Positions 1 through 10,047 of a stretch of 39,134 nt of DNA are shown here, piece by piece. The stretch is from Rhodoferax sp. Lineage in GTDB: Bacteria; Pseudomonadota; Gammaproteobacteria; Burkholderiales; Burkholderiaceae_C. The stretch spans positions 72,890-112,023 of the forward strand of contig JANXVI010000160.1 of assembly GCA_025351745.1 (NCBI GenBank), read 5' to 3'. Below the pieces are notes generated by a model. It made no database searches. It was not told the DNA's origin and saw only the letters and a list, made by a program, of their open reading frames with translations. Every line of letters begins with the position of its first letter. Within the stretch, counting starts at the first letter, position 1. The translations under genes were made by a program, and so were the position numbers.

Positions 1-3000
1 CTGGGCTCAAATAGGTGAAATAACGGTAGGGGTCGTCGCCTCCCCCGGCGGGGTGCTGCGTATCCTTGGCGCGCCCAGCCTGCGCCATTAGCGCCCATAC
101 GCCAGCGTGTGAGTATTGGCCTCCGTTTTCACGAATCCCCGGGGGGTACGCCTGTATGTAACCGGCACTGGGTACTGCCTCGCTGAACGGGGGATCGAGC
201 AGTTTGATCAGGCCATTCTCGGCATCGACCAACTGCGCATCCATGGCGGTGAGCGCCATGCTTTGCATGCCAACCGGCGCCGCCTGCGAGAGCACAGACC
301 ACGCCTGCGCGATCAGGTCGATGCGGGCCTCGGCATTGGCGCTGGCGCCCAGCGGCTGGCCGTCGTCAAAGAAAGCGCGCTTGAACCAACGCCCGTCCCA
401 CGCCGGACCTTGCAGTGCAGTCTTCCAACCCTTGATAGCTTCTTCCCACGCCTGTACGCGCGCCACTTCGCCACGTTCCCGGGCCAGGGGTACGAAGTCG
501 GTCACGAGTCGGCACAAGAACCAGGCCAGCCACACGGATTCTCCGCGCCCTTCGATGCCGACACGGTTCATGCCATCGTTCCAGTCGCCACTGCCCATCA
601 AGGGCAAGCCATGCACTCCCACCCGCAGGCTGTGGTCAATGGCGCGTGCGGCGTGGTCGTAGACCGAAGCAGAATGCGGGCTGATGCCAGGGGTGTAGTA
701 GGCATCTTCGGCGCCTTGCGGAATGGCGGCTCCCTCCAGAAATGGCACCTGCTGATCCAGCAGCGCCAAGTCTGCGGTCGCATTGACATAGCGCGTGCAA
801 GCATAAGGCAACCACAATAAATCGTCCGAGAAATGGGTGCGTACCCCAGCGCCCTGTGGCGCGTGCCACCAGTGCTGCACATCGCCTTGCTCAAACTGGC
901 GCGATGCGCACAGCACGATCTGGTCCCGTAGCATGTGCGGCGCCGCCCAGGCCAATGCCATGGCATCCTGCAACTGGTCGCGAAAGCCGGTTGCGCCGCC
1001 CGCTTGGTAGAAGCCTGCCTTGGCCCACAGGCGGCAGGTCACCGTTTGGTACAACAACCAGCGGTTAACCATGGCATCAAACAAGGGGTCGGGCGTCTGG
1101 ACCGTGGTAGCGCCCAATAGCTGGTCCCACATGTCGCGGACCGTCTGAAGGCGCTGCGCGGCCGACTGCTCGGCGGCCGTGGTTGCCAGCACCAGCGCGG
1201 CATCGGCGCTCTGGGCATAACCCAGCAGGAAGACCCGTTCGCCAGTCGCACCGGCACTAACACCCATGCGCGACGCGAGGGCCGCACAAGGGTCCAGGCC
1301 CATGCCGCTGCGGCGGCTGAATTGGTCGGGTAGCTCGAAGTGGCCACGTGCGCCAAAGCACTCGCGCCGGTCGCACGTCCAGTCATCCTCACCGTCGGCA
1401 TCCGCTGCAACGCTCAAGAATGCGGTGCCCTCCCCAAAGCCTGCCGAGCGCTCGCGCTGCGTGCACAACAAAACCGAGAGGCTGCCATCTTTCATGCGTT
1501 GTCGGCAGAAATCTGTCTGCACCGTGGCGCGGTCTGCGCGGTTCCCGCCCATCATCCATTCCGCCATGGCGATGACGCGCAAGTGCACGGGCTTGGAGCC
1601 GTTATTGGTGACCGTGACCGTAATCTGCTTGACCGATGTTTGAGGGTCTACACACCAGTTTGCGCTGATGTCGAGACTTTCGTTGCTGTGGCTGATAACA
1701 CTATAGCCTTGGCCATGGCGTACCTGGTATTTGCTTCCGTCCGCCCCCCATGCATTGGGCGTCAGGCTCCAGACCTTCATGGTCTTGGTGTCTTGCAGCA
1801 ATAACCATTCGGAGGGCGGGTCTGCTACCGCGTCGTTGGACCAAGCGGTCAACTGGTTTAATCGGCTATTGAGCGCCCAGCTGAAGCCGCTACCAGCCTC
1901 TGACAACTGCGCGCCAAAGTGCGGGTTGGACAACACATTGATCCAGGGCTTCAAAGGCCGCACACCGGTGCCAACATTGAAAGCAAATTCTCCGGACTCC
2001 GGTAGAAAACTACCTTTGGGAGCAGTCACCGTGAGGCCCATTCGGGCACTTGCCAACAGGCCCACACCCGACGTCGCCTGGCGCTCGGCCAAGGCCTGCT
2101 CATGCAGGGCAGCCCATTCCCGCACGTGGTGTACCAGGGGGCGTCCGTCGGCATGGAGCCGCACCCGCGCATGCGCCTTGAGCGTGCTGAGTTCGTCTGC
2201 GGTCACTTCATTGGCACGCAAGAGTACAAAACAGTTAATAGCGGGCCGCGATGGCGCGCCCGTGTCAAACAAATGGCGGTCACGCAGCGCCGCAATTTCG
2301 CGCTGCAAAGCCATGTCGTACGACGCGGGCTCGGAATTAATCACCACCAGATCGCATGCAATGCCGCCCCAGGCCCACAGGTTCAGCGCCTGCGCCATGA
2401 CTCGCAGCAAACCCAGGCCCTCCAATACACCAGCCGACACCAGGATCAGTGGCCGGTCGCCCGAGACGCCGAACCGCCACAACAGGCGCCGGTCACAGAC
2501 ACCCGGTTTCATACTGGCGGCAGCGGGCAGGCGCTTGTAGGGGCGGGTCAATGTAAGCACCAGTGCAGTAGTCAGTGTCTGCATGGCCGCAAAATTCTCG
2601 GCACTGACGCGCAGTCCGCGCAAACGTATGCCCATCAGCGTGGCCGACATCAGAGACGCGCGCTTGACGTTGTTGGTCTGGCGGTATTTGTCAATCACGG
2701 CGCGCAAGGTCGCACCGTTTTCCGACACGGCGGTCGCGAATGTGAGATGGATGCGCGCTCCGGGCGGAATGCGGACCTGCACCGCTAATGCGCATATGGG
2801 GTCGAGGCCCGTCACTAGAACTTTGCTCGTCTCACTGGTCGTTTCTGGCAAAGGGTCAAACGATGCCAGTGGATTGGCGATGCTGTGGTTGCGGCCTAAC
2901 CAGCGTTGCCTGTCCGTCTGCATCGACACGCTTTGTATGCGGGAGTCAGTGGTGGTTAAAAAGTGCGCTAATTGCAGGCTTTGCTCGGTGGGCAGGCGCG

Positions 3001-6000
3001 GCTTGCGCTCAAACAGCAAGGACTGGTGCGTGACCAGCCACTGGGCACGCACAAAGAGGTTTGTGAACGCAGGGTGGGCTTCGTCGGCCAGGCGGTCTGC
3101 CAAGGTAGGCTCGAATGCGGAGATCACTTCCAGAGTTAGGTCCTTGTCGCTGTCATTGTGCAACTCAACCATACGGAACTCAATGTCATCTTCCGGGCTG
3201 ACCCATACGGTTGTTTGCGCGTGCATTTCGGGCCATGTGGTGTCAAAGCACACACGGTCGGCATGGAAAACGCTGCGGTAGCGTGCATTGGGGTCGCGCG
3301 CGGGGTGCTGCGTCACTGACACGGGATCGCGCTGGCGGTCCCAACGCAGGTACACGAAGCTGCCACGGTCGTCGCGGAGTGCATCGTCACGCTGGCGCGT
3401 AACGCCCGTCTGGCCCCAGCGGCTCCAGCCCGCGCCGTTGGCCCGAAGGGCCACGCTGTAGCGACCATTGGAGAGCAGGTGCGTAGGCTCCACCGCCTCG
3501 GTGCCCGGTAAAACCTCGCGCAACAGACTCGGAACCCGACGGCGTTGTTGCGCCATCGGCCCGGACGCTTCAGGCGGCGCGTGCAACAAGGACACGGCGC
3601 GTGGCAAGGGTTCATGCAACAACGAGGCTACCGACTCAACCGAAGCGTTGGCCATGCCCCAGCGTTGCGCCGGCCCATCCAGCAATGCGTGTGCCAAGGC
3701 GACGATGCTCATGCCCTGGTGGTGGGCCATGACCGTGTCAACCACGGAGAAGGACCTGCCGTCCACACGGCGCGACGGCGTGTAGTCCAGTGCGTCGATG
3801 AAACCATAGCGACCGCGCGCACCCAGCCCTTCCAGCACCCTGAAGTTGTCGGCTGCGCAACCCGGGGCAATCAATGCCGCCAGTGCCGTGGCATACGGGG
3901 CAATGACCAGTTCGTCAGGCGGCGTGCGGCGCAGCGCTAGCCGTGGCACACCTTGCGGTGCGTATTGGTAGGCAAGTGTGTGGTCGCTGGCAGCGTAGGC
4001 CGATTCCGATATGCCCCAGGGCAGCGCCTGCGCACGGGTGTACTGGATTTGTTCTTGCAGTGCTGCTTGACACGCTGCCTGCAGGACGCTACCGCGCGGC
4101 TCGGCCAGCACCAGGGTCGGCATCAGGTATTCGAACATCGAGCCGGTCCAGGAGCGCAATCCGACACTGGTGCCGACGGCGAAGAAAGGGCGCCCCAGCG
4201 AGGCCCAGTGGCGCACGGGTACGTCGCCCTTTGCGATGGCCAGTAGGCTGGTGAGGCGCGACTCTGATGCCAGCAGGTCGTAGAAAGCAGCGTCGCGTTG
4301 GTGCTCCGCCACCCGGTAGCCAATGTGAAAGAGTCGGCGCTTGGGGTGGTACAAAAATGTGAAATCTGCCTGCCACGCCAGATCAGCATAAACACGTGCG
4401 AGTTCGCGTAGCCGTTGCGCCGCCTGTGGCGCAACGGCCTCCTGGTCGAGGGCGACAGAATGCAACGTGGCCCGGTGGTCTGCCAACATCCAGCGCAATG
4501 CCTCGCGCTGGGCAGGCGGCAACTGGGGCCGCTGGGCCAGCAGCGGCGCCATGCGCGCCCGCGACTTGGCAATGGCTCGCAACCCGGCCGCGTTGTCCAG
4601 GGGCGCTTGTGCCAACTCCAAACAGGCCTGGGCTGCGGCCAGCAAATGGCCGGTGAGATTGCCGCTGTCCACCGTAGACACATACATTGGCAGCAACGGT
4701 TCACAACTTTGCGTGTCGTACCAGTTCAGGAAATGGCCGCGGTAGCGCTCCAGCTTCAACAAGGTTGCCAGCGTAGCGTCCAGGCGCGCCAGCATGTCTT
4801 GCGTACCAATCCAGCCAAACTGGCGGGCGCAGGCAACGCTCAACAAGTACAAGCCAATATTGGTGGGTGATGTCCGGTGCGCCACGATATCGTGCGGAAC
4901 GAGCTGCAGGTTATCGGGTGGCAAGTGGTTGTCTTGTGCCCCGACACAGCGCTCAAAGAGCCGCCACGTGTCGCGTGAAATGCCCTCAAGGTAGTTTGCG
5001 TCCTGTTCGGATAGCATCGCATCCGTCGCGGGCGGGCGCGGCCGACTGGCCCACCATGTCCAGACTGGCGCTCCCGCCCACAAGGCGCAGAGCGCTACGG
5101 CGAATGCTGGGTGCGCAGTATCCGCCAACAGCAGCCCTGCGAGCAGGGCCATGGCGATAATGGGCTCTACCCAGTGCAGGCGCAGAATGGCCGCCAGCGA
5201 GGTTCTGGCCTTGGCTTGTGAAACGGCAGCGGTCGTCCACTGCAGCAGTTGGCGGCGGCTGATAAATGTCCGGAACAGCGCGCGCGCTATGGCGTCTCCC
5301 GCCAGCATCGACTGCTGCAACAGTTGTGCAACATGCCAGACGCCACCCAACAGTGCGCGCGCCAAATCGATGGCTGCTTTGGCAAAAAATCGCCGTTTTG
5401 CGAAGTCAACCTGCCGTGGAGAAAATCCCGCCAATGCGCCCATCAGGGGTCCGGCAGAAAACGCCACAAACACCAAAATGCATGCGGTCGACGGGGGCAC
5501 TGCGCCACCCGCCAATGCCGCCAACAACAAGACCAGTGACAGAGGAGCGACCAGCGAGCGGCGCAAGTTGTCCAACATCTTCCACAAATTAACGGCGCCT
5601 ATTCCGTACTGCCGTGGTTTTGCGACAGATGCCAGCAAAATGGGCAGCAACTGCCAGTCGCCACGCGTCCACCGGTGCACGCGCGCGCTGGCCACATCTG
5701 CGTGGAACGGTGCGTCCTCAATAACTGAAATATCGGTCACAGCAGCACAGCGCGTAATCGATCCTTCCAGCAAGTCATGGCTCAGTATTTGGCCCTCCGG
5801 CAAGCGACCTGAAAGCACAGCATGCATCGTCTGCACATGCAGCAACCCTTTGCCGGAGAACGTGCCCTCGGCAAAAATGTCCTGGTAGACCTCGGAGCTG
5901 GTCGCGCTGTAGGGATCAATACCACATTGACCAGCAAACAACCAGTGATAGGGCGTCATGTGCCCGGCACTCGGCAACGGGGTCACGATACGCGGTTGAA

Positions 6001-8044
6001 GGATGCCGTAGCCACTGACGACCTTGCGTCCATCAGTGTCCAGCCGTGGCAGGTTGTGCGGGTGAGCCGCCACACTGACCAGCTCGCGCAGGCGTCCGGG
6101 AGGCAACAAGGTATCGCTGTCCAGCGTCACTATGTACTGGATATTGCTAGCCAGCCGCGAGGCTTGTCCCAGATCCAGAAAGACGGTGTTGGCACCGATG
6201 GCCAGCGTCTCGACCAACTGCTCCAGTTTGCCCCGCTTGCGTTCCCAACCCAGCCACTGTTGTTCGGTCTCGCTAAAAGTGCGATCGCGATGTAGCAGAA
6301 TGAAACGCGGATTGACGTCGACACCGGCTTCGGCCTGGGGTCGTGGATGGCGAAGATTCAGCGCTTCGATCTGGTGCTGCGCCAGCGCCAGCAGCGCACC
6401 GTCGCTGGCCAACTTTGCAGTATCGGCATCGGCCCAATCCGTCAACAGCGCAAACTGAGCCTCCTGTTCAGGATTGGCAAGGTAATGCAACTCCAGATGG
6501 TGCACCAGATCATGGATGGACGCGGCGGCAGTCAGCATGCCGGGGATTACCACCAGCACCCGATGCTCCGGCGGGACACCGTTGACCCAAGCCAGGCGTG
6601 GCAAATGGTGCGGGTGGGCAGATTCGCTGATCATGCGATTGAACACCGCCACCACCGCCTCGGATGCCGGGAACAGCATCGCCAGCATGCTGACTGCCCA
6701 CAACCACGCATGGTCTGTTGCGCTGGAGGTCTTCAACCCATGGTGCAACAGCCACCAAACCAGCGCGCACAGGGCACCTGCCATAACTATCAGGTAGGCC
6801 GGCAGGGCCACGCGACGAACACAGTTCTGCCAAAAGAAGCTCGCCCTGTCTGGCAAACCGATAGCTTGCATCAAAGCGGATTGACCCGCACCGCGCAGCC
6901 AATAGTGGGCAACCTCGGTCATACCGCCGTCCGAGCCGGCCTTAGGGTGCATCAGCTTTAGCAACGCTTGGGCCACCGACACCTCGCTCAGGCCGCTGCG
7001 TCGTGCCAGCCGCTCGATGGCATGTAAGGTTTGGTCGCGCGTTGCATCGTCCTCGGCGGAAAAGAGACTGGAAGTCAACATCATTTGCATCAGTGCGCTG
7101 GTGCGTGAAATGATGCCCGACCAATCCGCATCGCCTATAGCGCGCAAGGACATCACCGCATTGCTGACGCTTACATTTTCTTGCGCCTGGTCGGCTCTTT
7201 GCTGAATTTGCGCAGCACCTACATCGGGAAGCACTTCACGCAACCACGCTTGTATCAGCGCCTGCCCGGCGTCTTCGCCCGCCGTACGGCGGTCTTGCAG
7301 GCGTTGTGCCATCTGGGTCAGAAAAACCCGCCTCACACCGCGTATGGTCAGCAGAGCAAGCAGTTGGTCCAATGTGTTCGCGTCGTACGTCTCAACGCGG
7401 TCAAAGCACAGATTGGCAACCTCTCGTGCTGCCTTGTTGGTTGCTACTCGCTCGGCCAACCGCCGAAGGTTTTCGATAAGGACTACGCGTAGCGTGGTCG
7501 GTAACGCCCACGCCTCGCTCAGCCTGAGTTCCCGGACCTCCTGATAGGCCATTAAATAGTGTGCTAGCAGCCCTTCGTCAAAGGCACCGTCGGTGTGCGC
7601 CACAAACGCCCAAGCGACACCATAAATACGTGGCAGCCCCGCCAAGGGTTCGTCCTGCAGAATGGGCAGGGTTCTGAAATAGCTGCGCGGCAATCCGTCG
7701 TGTATTTCTTTAAGCTGTGCCTCTATCGTGTGGAAGTTGTCCAGCAACCATTCGGCGGCCGGGCTGATGTCATACCCGGTGCTGGCCTGCACACCAATGT
7801 AGTGGTGTGCTTCGCGCAAGACTTTAATGTTGCTTTTAAGCCGAGGAAAAAACGTGGCAGCATAGCTGGAGACTTGTACCGCCCTGTGGGTAGCTCCAAG
7901 GCTTTGACCGTGTTGTTTGAACCGCTGCGCACCAAATATCTCGGAACGAATGGGGGGCTGCACCGCCCCCCGCGATGGGTCTAGGATCTCGCACAATGCA
8001 GCCGCTGCGCTGGGCAATAGCCTGGCCAGGGCAGATTGCGCCAT
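1..8044 (-). CDS. ndvB: Cyclic beta-1,2-glucan synthase (NdvB-like), C-terminus truncated by the window edge
   Basis: Minus-strand frame from ATG at 8044 to the left edge. Motifs checked in the same frame: VTLDSDTLLPPGRL (GT84 DxD region, near 6121) and GDWNDGMNRVGIEGRGE (GH94 phosphorylase-like, near 589). Absent from the ORF track because no in-window stop exists. Confidence 0.9.
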   Translation of the reverse strand, partial: MAQSALARLLPSAAAALCEILDPSRGAVQPPIRSEIFGAQRFKQHGQSLGATHRAVQVSSYAATFFPRLKSNIKVLREAHHYIGVQASTGYDISPAAEWLLDNFHTIEAQLKEIHDGLPRSYFRTLPILQDEPLAGLPRIYGVAWAFVAHTDGAFDEGLLAHYLMAYQEVRELRLSEAWALPTTLRVVLIENLRRLAERVATNKAAREVANLCFDRVETYDANTLDQLLALLTIRGVRRVFLTQMAQRLQDRRTAGEDAGQALIQAWLREVLPDVGAAQIQQRADQAQENVSVSNAVMSLRAIGDADWSGIISRTSALMQMMLTSSLFSAEDDATRDQTLHAIERLARRSGLSEVSVAQALLKLMHPKAGSDGGMTEVAHYWLRGAGQSALMQAIGLPDRASFFWQNCVRRVALPAYLIVMAGALCALVWWLLHHGLKTSSATDHAWLWAVSMLAMLFPASEAVVAVFNRMISESAHPHHLPRLAWVNGVPPEHRVLVVIPGMLTAAASIHDLVHHLELHYLANPEQEAQFALLTDWADADTAKLASDGALLALAQHQIEALNLRHPRPQAEAGVDVNPRFILLHRDRTFSETEQQWLGWERKRGKLEQLVETLAIGANTVFLDLGQASRLASNIQYIVTLDSDTLLPPGRLRELVSVAAHPHNLPRLDTDGRKVVSGYGILQPRIVTPLPSAGHMTPYHWLFAGQCGIDPYSATSSEVYQDIFAEGTFSGKGLLHVQTMHAVLSGRLPEGQILSHDLLEGSITRCAAVTDISVIEDAPFHADVASARVHRWTRGDWQLLPILLASVAKPRQYGIGAVNLWKMLDNLRRSLVAPLSLVLLLAALAGGAVPPSTACILVFVAFSAGPLMGALAGFSPRQVDFAKRRFFAKAAIDLARALLGGVWHVAQLLQQSMLAGDAIARALFRTFISRRQLLQWTTAAVSQAKARTSLAAILRLHWVEPIIAMALLAGLLLADTAHPAFAVALCALWAGAPVWTWWASRPRPPATDAMLSEQDANYLEGISRDTWRLFERCVGAQDNHLPPDNLQLVPHDIVAHRTSPTNIGLYLLSVACARQFGWIGTQDMLARLDATLATLLKLERYRGHFLNWYDTQSCEPLLPMYVSTVDSGNLTGHLLAAAQACLELAQAPLDNAAGLRAIAKSRARMAPLLAQRPQLPPAQREALRWMLADHRATLHSVALDQEAVAPQAAQRLRELARVYADLAWQADFTFLYHPKRRLFHIGYRVAEHQRDAAFYDLLASESRLTSLLAIAKGDVPVRHWASLGRPFFAVGTSVGLRSWTGSMFEYLMPTLVLAEPRGSVLQAACQAALQEQIQYTRAQALPWGISESAYAASDHTLAYQYAPQGVPRLALRRTPPDELVIAPYATALAALIAPGCAADNFRVLEGLGARGRYGFIDALDYTPSRRVDGRSFSVVDTVMAHHQGMSIVALAHALLDGPAQRWGMANASVESVASLLHEPLPRAVSLLHAPPEASGPMAQQRRRVPSLLREVLPGTEAVEPTHLLSNGRYSVALRANGAGWSRWGQTGVTRQRDDALRDDRGSFVYLRWDRQRDPVSVTQHPARDPNARYRSVFHADRVCFDTTWPEMHAQTTVWVSPEDDIEFRMVELHNDSDKDLTLEVISAFEPTLADRLADEAHPAFTNLFVRAQWLVTHQSLLFERKPRLPTEQSLQLAHFLTTTDSRIQSVSMQTDRQRWLGRNHSIANPLASFDPLPETTSETSKVLVTGLDPICALAVQVRIPPGARIHLTFATAVSENGATLRAVIDKYRQTNNVKRASLMSATLMGIRLRGLRVSAENFAAMQTLTTALVLTLTRPYKRLPAAASMKPGVCDRRLLWRFGVSGDRPLILVSAGVLEGLGLLRVMAQALNLWAWGGIACDLVVINSEPASYDMALQREIAALRDRHLFDTGAPSRPAINCFVLLRANEVTADELSTLKAHARVRLHADGRPLVHHVREWAALHEQALAERQATSGVGLLASARMGLTVTAPKGSFLPESGEFAFNVGTGVRPLKPWINVLSNPHFGAQLSEAGSGFSWALNSRLNQLTAWSNDAVADPPSEWLLLQDTKTMKVWSLTPNAWGADGSKYQVRHGQGYSVISHSNESLDISANWCVDPQTSVKQITVTVTNNGSKPVHLRVIAMAEWMMGGNRADRATVQTDFCRQRMKDGSLSVLLCTQRERSAGFGEGTAFLSVAADADGEDDWTCDRRECFGARGHFELPDQFSRRSGMGLDPCAALASRMGVSAGATGERVFLLGYAQSADAALVLATTAAEQSAAQRLQTVRDMWDQLLGATTVQTPDPLFDAMVNRWLLYQTVTCRLWAKAGFYQAGGATGFRDQLQDAMALAWAAPHMLRDQIVLCASRQFEQGDVQHWWHAPQGAGVRTHFSDDLLWLPYACTRYVNATADLALLDQQVPFLEGAAIPQGAEDAYYTPGISPHSASVYDHAARAIDHSLRVGVHGLPLMGSGDWNDGMNRVGIEGRGESVWLAWFLCRLVTDFVPLARERGEVARVQAWEEAIKGWKTALQGPAWDGRWFKRAFFDDGQPLGASANAEARIDLIAQAWSVLSQAAPVGMQSMALTAMDAQLVDAENGLIKLLDPPFSEAVPSAGYIQAYPPGIRENGGQYSHAGVWALMAQAGRAKDTQHPAGGGDDPYRYFTYLSP

Positions 8045-8047
8045 GGC

Positions 8048-8302
8048 TTACAACGCCAGCGCTGCTATACCTATCAACAATGCTACGCCCACCATGGTCG
8101 TGACCAAATGCGAGGCGACAAAACCTTGCGCTGCCTCAGCCATGCAATGCAATACAAAAAAAGGGCCCTGGGCACTCTTGCACATGCCTAAATGGTCACC
8201 CAAAGACAGCAGTTCAAGGGGGGGGATGTCTGTATTGCCGCCGAAGGACGCAGTGCTCCAGAAACGAGCCGTACCTGTATTGATTTTCATTGGAGCCTCC
8301 AT
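8048..8302 (-). CDS. Small hypothetical protein (84 aa) with hydrophobic C-terminus, directly upstream of ndvB
   Basis: ORF ends 3 nt before the ndvB ATG; C-terminal TTMVGVALLIGIAALAL resembles a TM segment. Confidence 0.5.
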   Translation of the reverse strand: MEAPMKINTGTARFWSTASFGGNTDIPPLELLSLGDHLGMCKSAQGPFFVLHCMAEAAQGFVASHLVTTMVGVALLIGIAALAL

Positions 8303-8396
8303 GCACTCTAAATAATGGTTCGAGTATTAACGTTGGGGCCTTAAAAATCTGTACGGTATCCAACATAGGTCCCGTGCGCAGAAATGCGCTGCCTGA

Positions 8397-8418
8397 GTAG
8401 CCCCATCCATGGGGCTAC
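8397..8418. terminator. Hairpin downstream of the OmpA/DUF4398 gene
   Basis: GTAGCCCC-atccat-GGGGCTAC perfect 8-bp stem; no long T-tract. Confidence 0.45.
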
Positions 8419-8434
8419 CAGGAGGCGCAGCGCT

Positions 8435-9382
8435 TTAACGGGGCGTGATCACGCCGCGGTCATCTGACAAAACAATTTCCACACGGCGATTCAACTGGCG
8501 ATTGAGAGCCGTATCGTTGGGTGCTGTGGGAAAAGAAGCACCATAGCCACGGACAGCGATTTGCGCGCTCGGTGAGCCCAGATCCAGCAGTGCATCACGC
8601 ACAGCCACGGCTCGCCTCTCAGACAACTCCTGGTTGTGCTGACTGCTGCCAGTGCTGTCGGTAAAGCCTTCGATCAACACTGCGCGCTTTGGATTTTGCT
8701 GCAGTACGGTAGCCAGTCGCTGGACCATGCGCAGACCATCGGCATTGAGCTTGGCCTGGTCAACGGAAAACAGCACATCGCCCAAGGTGATGACCAGACC
8801 GCGCTCGGTCTTCTTGGCCGCCAAATCCGCCAACTGTGCTTCAAGCTGCTGGTTGCGCGCATTGGCTTCGGCTGCAAGGCGCTGTGCTTCAGACTCACTG
8901 GCTTGGGCTAGATTCTTTTGCTGCGTTGCCATGGCCGCCGCATTGCGTGCCGCCTGCGCCGACCGCTCTGCATCTTCAGCCTTCATGCGAGCCTGGTTGG
9001 CTTCCTGCGTGCGTTGGTCCAAACGGACCTGGTCGCGAACGGCGGCCGAACCTGCGATGTCTGCTTCAGAGGATTTTCTGTTGGCCACTTCAGTGGCCAA
9101 CGCGATCTTTTGTTTGGTCAAATAGGCGAGCTTGTCCACGGTCTCATTGCTCTCGCGGGCCTTGGCCGCTGCGTCGGCTTTGGCCAATGCTTCGGCTGCC
9201 AATTGCATTTCCAGCGCTGCGTAGGTAGCAACCTTGGGGTTGCTCTGGGCTTGCGTGTAATCGGCGTGCACCTGATCCAGCAAACTGGTTGATTTGGGGC
9301 CACTGGCGCAAGCGCTGATGAGTATCACGGTACTGGCCAGCAGGATATGGAGACGGTTTTTTTTGTTAATCATGGTGATCAC
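8435..9382 (-). CDS. OmpA family protein with N-terminal DUF4398-like region
   Basis: Lipoprotein-like signal (LISACAS); coiled-coil Ala-rich region; C-terminal OmpA domain (VLIEGFTDSTGSSQHNQELSERRAVAVRDAL...NRRVEIVL). Confidence 0.9.
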   Translation of the reverse strand: MITMINKKNRLHILLASTVILISACASGPKSTSLLDQVHADYTQAQSNPKVATYAALEMQLAAEALAKADAAAKARESNETVDKLAYLTKQKIALATEVANRKSSEADIAGSAAVRDQVRLDQRTQEANQARMKAEDAERSAQAARNAAAMATQQKNLAQASESEAQRLAAEANARNQQLEAQLADLAAKKTERGLVITLGDVLFSVDQAKLNADGLRMVQRLATVLQQNPKRAVLIEGFTDSTGSSQHNQELSERRAVAVRDALLDLGSPSAQIAVRGYGASFPTAPNDTALNRQLNRRVEIVLSDDRGVITPR

Positions 9383-9394
9383 CTGAACTGGAAA

Positions 9395-9775
9395 TTATTG
9401 GGTTGCGGCGCGGTCGAGTTCCACCCGCAGGACGCGAATGTCTTCTTGCAGCGTTGCGGACACGGCTTGGGCTTTGGCAGAACCAGCCTTGGCTTGTGCA
9501 AGCTTGGCATCGGCCTGGGCCTGGTTGGCATAGTCGGTGGCGGCTTTGTAATCTTTGGCCGCGAGCGCTTGCTTGGCCAAGACCAGCTTGGCGCGCGCAG
9601 CGCGCATGTCTACGGGCGCAAATTCGGTGCCGTCTGCGCTATTGGCATTGTCGATTGCGGCTTGCGAGACGGCGACGTCTGCAGTGGCCGGCGCCTTCAA
9701 GCTGCTCGTGCACGCGCCGAGGGTCATGATGCCGACGATGCATGCCACTGATAACCAGGATTTCGTTAATTTCAT
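9395..9775 (-). CDS. DUF4398 domain-containing lipoprotein
   Basis: Start re-assigned to 9775 (MKLTKSWLSVACIVGIMTLGACTSS, lipobox LGAC); Ala/Lys-rich DUF4398-like helices; longer ORF to 9883 lacks a signal at its N-terminus. Confidence 0.85.
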   Translation of the reverse strand: MKLTKSWLSVACIVGIMTLGACTSSLKAPATADVAVSQAAIDNANSADGTEFAPVDMRAARAKLVLAKQALAAKDYKAATDYANQAQADAKLAQAKAGSAKAQAVSATLQEDIRVLRVELDRAATQ

Positions 9776-10047
9776 TTTTGGCTTTCTTGATAAAGAGCGT
9801 CGACATCCGCACAAGCGCTTGCGACTGAAAGGTTGTACATCGAGTGAAACACGGTGTCTGTGTGCTGCCGCACGTAATCTCACACCGAAACAGTTGGTGG
9901 CAGATGAGCAACGCCCATTTAGTTGTTGGCAATCGATCCGCTTTTATGTGTATTGGCGCACGGACCGAAAGTTTGCGTACACAGAACATGCAGGGTGTAC
10001 GCAAGGTACTCACTGACACACAGACTTCTAAACCACGAAAGAACGAC

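Noticed and set aside
116-7984. Many plus- and minus-strand ORFs of 60-269 aa in the ORF track
   Set aside because: They lie over the continuous ndvB minus-strand frame; their translations are Arg/Ala/Ser-rich out-of-frame products with no family signal.
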